From Conexibacter sp. (GTDB lineage Bacteria > Actinomycetota > Thermoleophilia > Solirubrobacterales > Solirubrobacteraceae), in assembly GCA_025964215.1 (NCBI GenBank), contig JAOPZG010000094.1, forward strand, positions 1 to 30,595: DNA of 30,595 nucleotides, written 5' to 3'. How positions within the stretch are numbered: position 1 is the first letter of the stretch; each line of letters opens with the position of its first letter. The position numbers and the translations under genes were made by a program. Of this stretch, positions 29,756-30,595 are shown one piece after another. The notes below the pieces were generated by a model that saw only the letters and a list, made by a program, of their open reading frames with translations, was not told the origin of the DNA and ran no database searches.

Positions 29756-30595
29756 GCGCCGTGGTCACCACCGGACCCGAGCTCGGGAGTGGCGCGCTCG
29801 TCGCCGACGACGACTACCCGCGCCACCATGCGGCGCTCGCGGGCGGCGAGCCGGCGACGCCGGTCCCGGCGAGCTGGGCCGAGCGCTGGTACTTCAACAT
29901 CCAGCGTCCGGCCGGGGAGCTCGTCGCCGTGGTCGGCGGCGCCATCTACCCCGGCCGCGGGGTGGCCGAGTGCTACCTCTGCGTCCTCGACGGCGCCTCG
30001 CAGACCAACGTTCGCGTCTGGCAGCCGCTTGCGGCGCCGGATCCCGCGACTCCGGTCGACGGCCCCTTCCGCTTCTCGTGCACCGAGCCGCTGGAGCGCT
30101 GGGAGATCGCGGTCGCGTCCGGAACGCTCGCCCTCGAGGCGGAGTTCACGGCAACGGCCGCGCCGTACGTGTACGACCCCATCGACGTGCCCGCGGACGT
30201 CGGCGACGAGGCGACCTTCGACCGCTGGCGTCACTTCGTCGGCGTCGGCCGGATCGCCGGCACGCTCGGCGGCGCGCCGATCGCCGCCGACGCGCTCTCC
30301 ACACGCGACCGGACCTGGGGCATCCGCAGCCGCCGGCCGCGGTTGCACAACTGGTACGTCCTGCACTTCGCCGAGGGCTTCCTCACGCTGATCCACCAGG
30401 AGCGCGCCGACGGCTCGGTGCTGTTCTCCGAGGCGGCGTTCTCCCACGCCGGCGGCGCGGTGCAGCGCCTGACCGTCGTCGGTCACGACCTGCGCTTCGC
30501 CCGCGACACGCGCCGGCTCGAGCGCGGCACCGTCGACCTGCTGGCCGACGGCGGCGAGCCCGTCACGCTGCGCATCGAGGCCGCCGGACGCGCGA
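29752..30595 (+). CDS. DUF7064/DUF7065-type lipocalin-like protein (3' end outside window)
   Basis: GTG 29752 overlaps the hydratase stop by GTGA; GTG 29761 is an in-frame alternative. The frame stays open to the window edge (281 codons), so the C-terminus is missing. It has ASWAERWYFNIQRPAGELVAVV near residues 40-61, a beta-rich middle (PLERWEIAVASGTLALEAEF, AAPYVYDP), RWRHFVGVGRIAGTLGGAPI near 160-180 and RDRTWGIRSRRP with Asp186 and Trp189, matching the DHSWGVRDW hallmark of the protein at 18213. The two are distant paralogues. This copy probably belongs to the thiolase-fold operon. The reaction is unknown; a ligand-binding or isomerase-like role with a hydrophobic pathway intermediate is inferred. 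Confidence 0.75.
   Translation, partial: MSAVVTTGPELGSGALVADDDYPRHHAALAGGEPATPVPASWAERWYFNIQRPAGELVAVVGGAIYPGRGVAECYLCVLDGASQTNVRVWQPLAAPDPATPVDGPFRFSCTEPLERWEIAVASGTLALEAEFTATAAPYVYDPIDVPADVGDEATFDRWRHFVGVGRIAGTLGGAPIAADALSTRDRTWGIRSRRPRLHNWYVLHFAEGFLTLIHQERADGSVLFSEAAFSHAGGAVQRLTVVGHDLRFARDTRRLERGTVDLLADGGEPVTLRIEAAGRA

Noticed and set aside
1..30595. CRISPR arrays, insertion sequences, phage or toxin-antitoxin genes
   Set aside because: No regularly spaced repeats, transposase, integrase or phage-like proteins were recognised on either strand.

Overview
This window looks like chromosomal DNA of a very GC-rich (about 70% by eye) actinobacterium, most probably a soil member of the Thermoleophilia/Solirubrobacterales. 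The reasons are the strong GC third-position bias, frequent GTG starts with 4 to 8 nt gene overlaps, SigB/SigF-type and extra RpoD-like sigma factors beside stress genes, KstR2-like TetR regulators, IpdAB-like CoA-transferase-fold subunits, and DUF7064/DUF7065-type lipocalin-like proteins. The lineage is inference; no rRNA or marker gene is present. No CRISPR array, insertion sequence, integrase or complete tRNA was seen.

Left part (1-4800) is a stress/general-response region. It holds the tail of a possible manganese catalase, a helical ferritin-like protein, a SigB/F-family sigma factor (minus strand), a decayed YciE/DUF892-type ferritin-like gene, a DUF2231 membrane protein, an RpoD-like sigma factor (minus strand) and, divergent from it, an Hsp20 chaperone gene with a good promoter. 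A 61-codon arginine-rich ORF with a strong ribosome binding site follows, then a terminator hairpin.

Middle-left (4950-10800) holds envelope and secreted proteins of unknown role: a small exported protein, a 756-aa exported protein with CAP/SCP and DUF6174 domains, an exported beta-propeller-like protein and a polytopic membrane protein. The 270-nt gap at 10543-10812 contains a strong terminator, the 3' half of a tRNA-Ala(GGC)-like sequence (a possible attachment-site scar) and a perfect CIRCE-type inverted repeat. It marks the change from housekeeping/stress genes to catabolic genes.

Right part (10813-30595) is dedicated to acyl-CoA and organic-acid catabolism. It has (i) acetoacetyl-CoA synthetase (aacS, minus) divergent from a LysR regulator, with a perfect inverted repeat between them; (ii) a TetR regulator followed by a tightly overlapped IpdA/IpdB-like pair, an acyl-CoA ligase and a small unknown protein; (iii) a DUF7064/7065-type protein, an APH-fold kinase and a second TetR, again overlapping; (iv) a PucR-family activator and a hydantoinase/acetone-carboxylase-type A+B pair in which B carries a fused zinc domain like the acetone carboxylase gamma subunit; (v) a SnoaL-like protein (minus) and, divergent from it, a thiolase-fold protein lacking the usual nucleophilic cysteine, a DUF35 zinc-ribbon/OB partner, an enoyl-CoA hydratase and a second DUF7064/7065-like protein running off the end.

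The combined picture is a locus for degrading a ketone- or ring/side-chain-bearing substrate. ATP-dependent carboxylation of a ketone (HyuA/HyuB-gamma) would give a beta-keto acid; CoA activation (AacS, acyl-CoA ligase), hydration (enoyl-CoA hydratase), retro-aldol cleavage (Cys-less thiolase + DUF35) and IpdAB-type C-C cleavage would then deliver acetyl-CoA and propionyl-CoA. The substrate is not identifiable from sequence alone.
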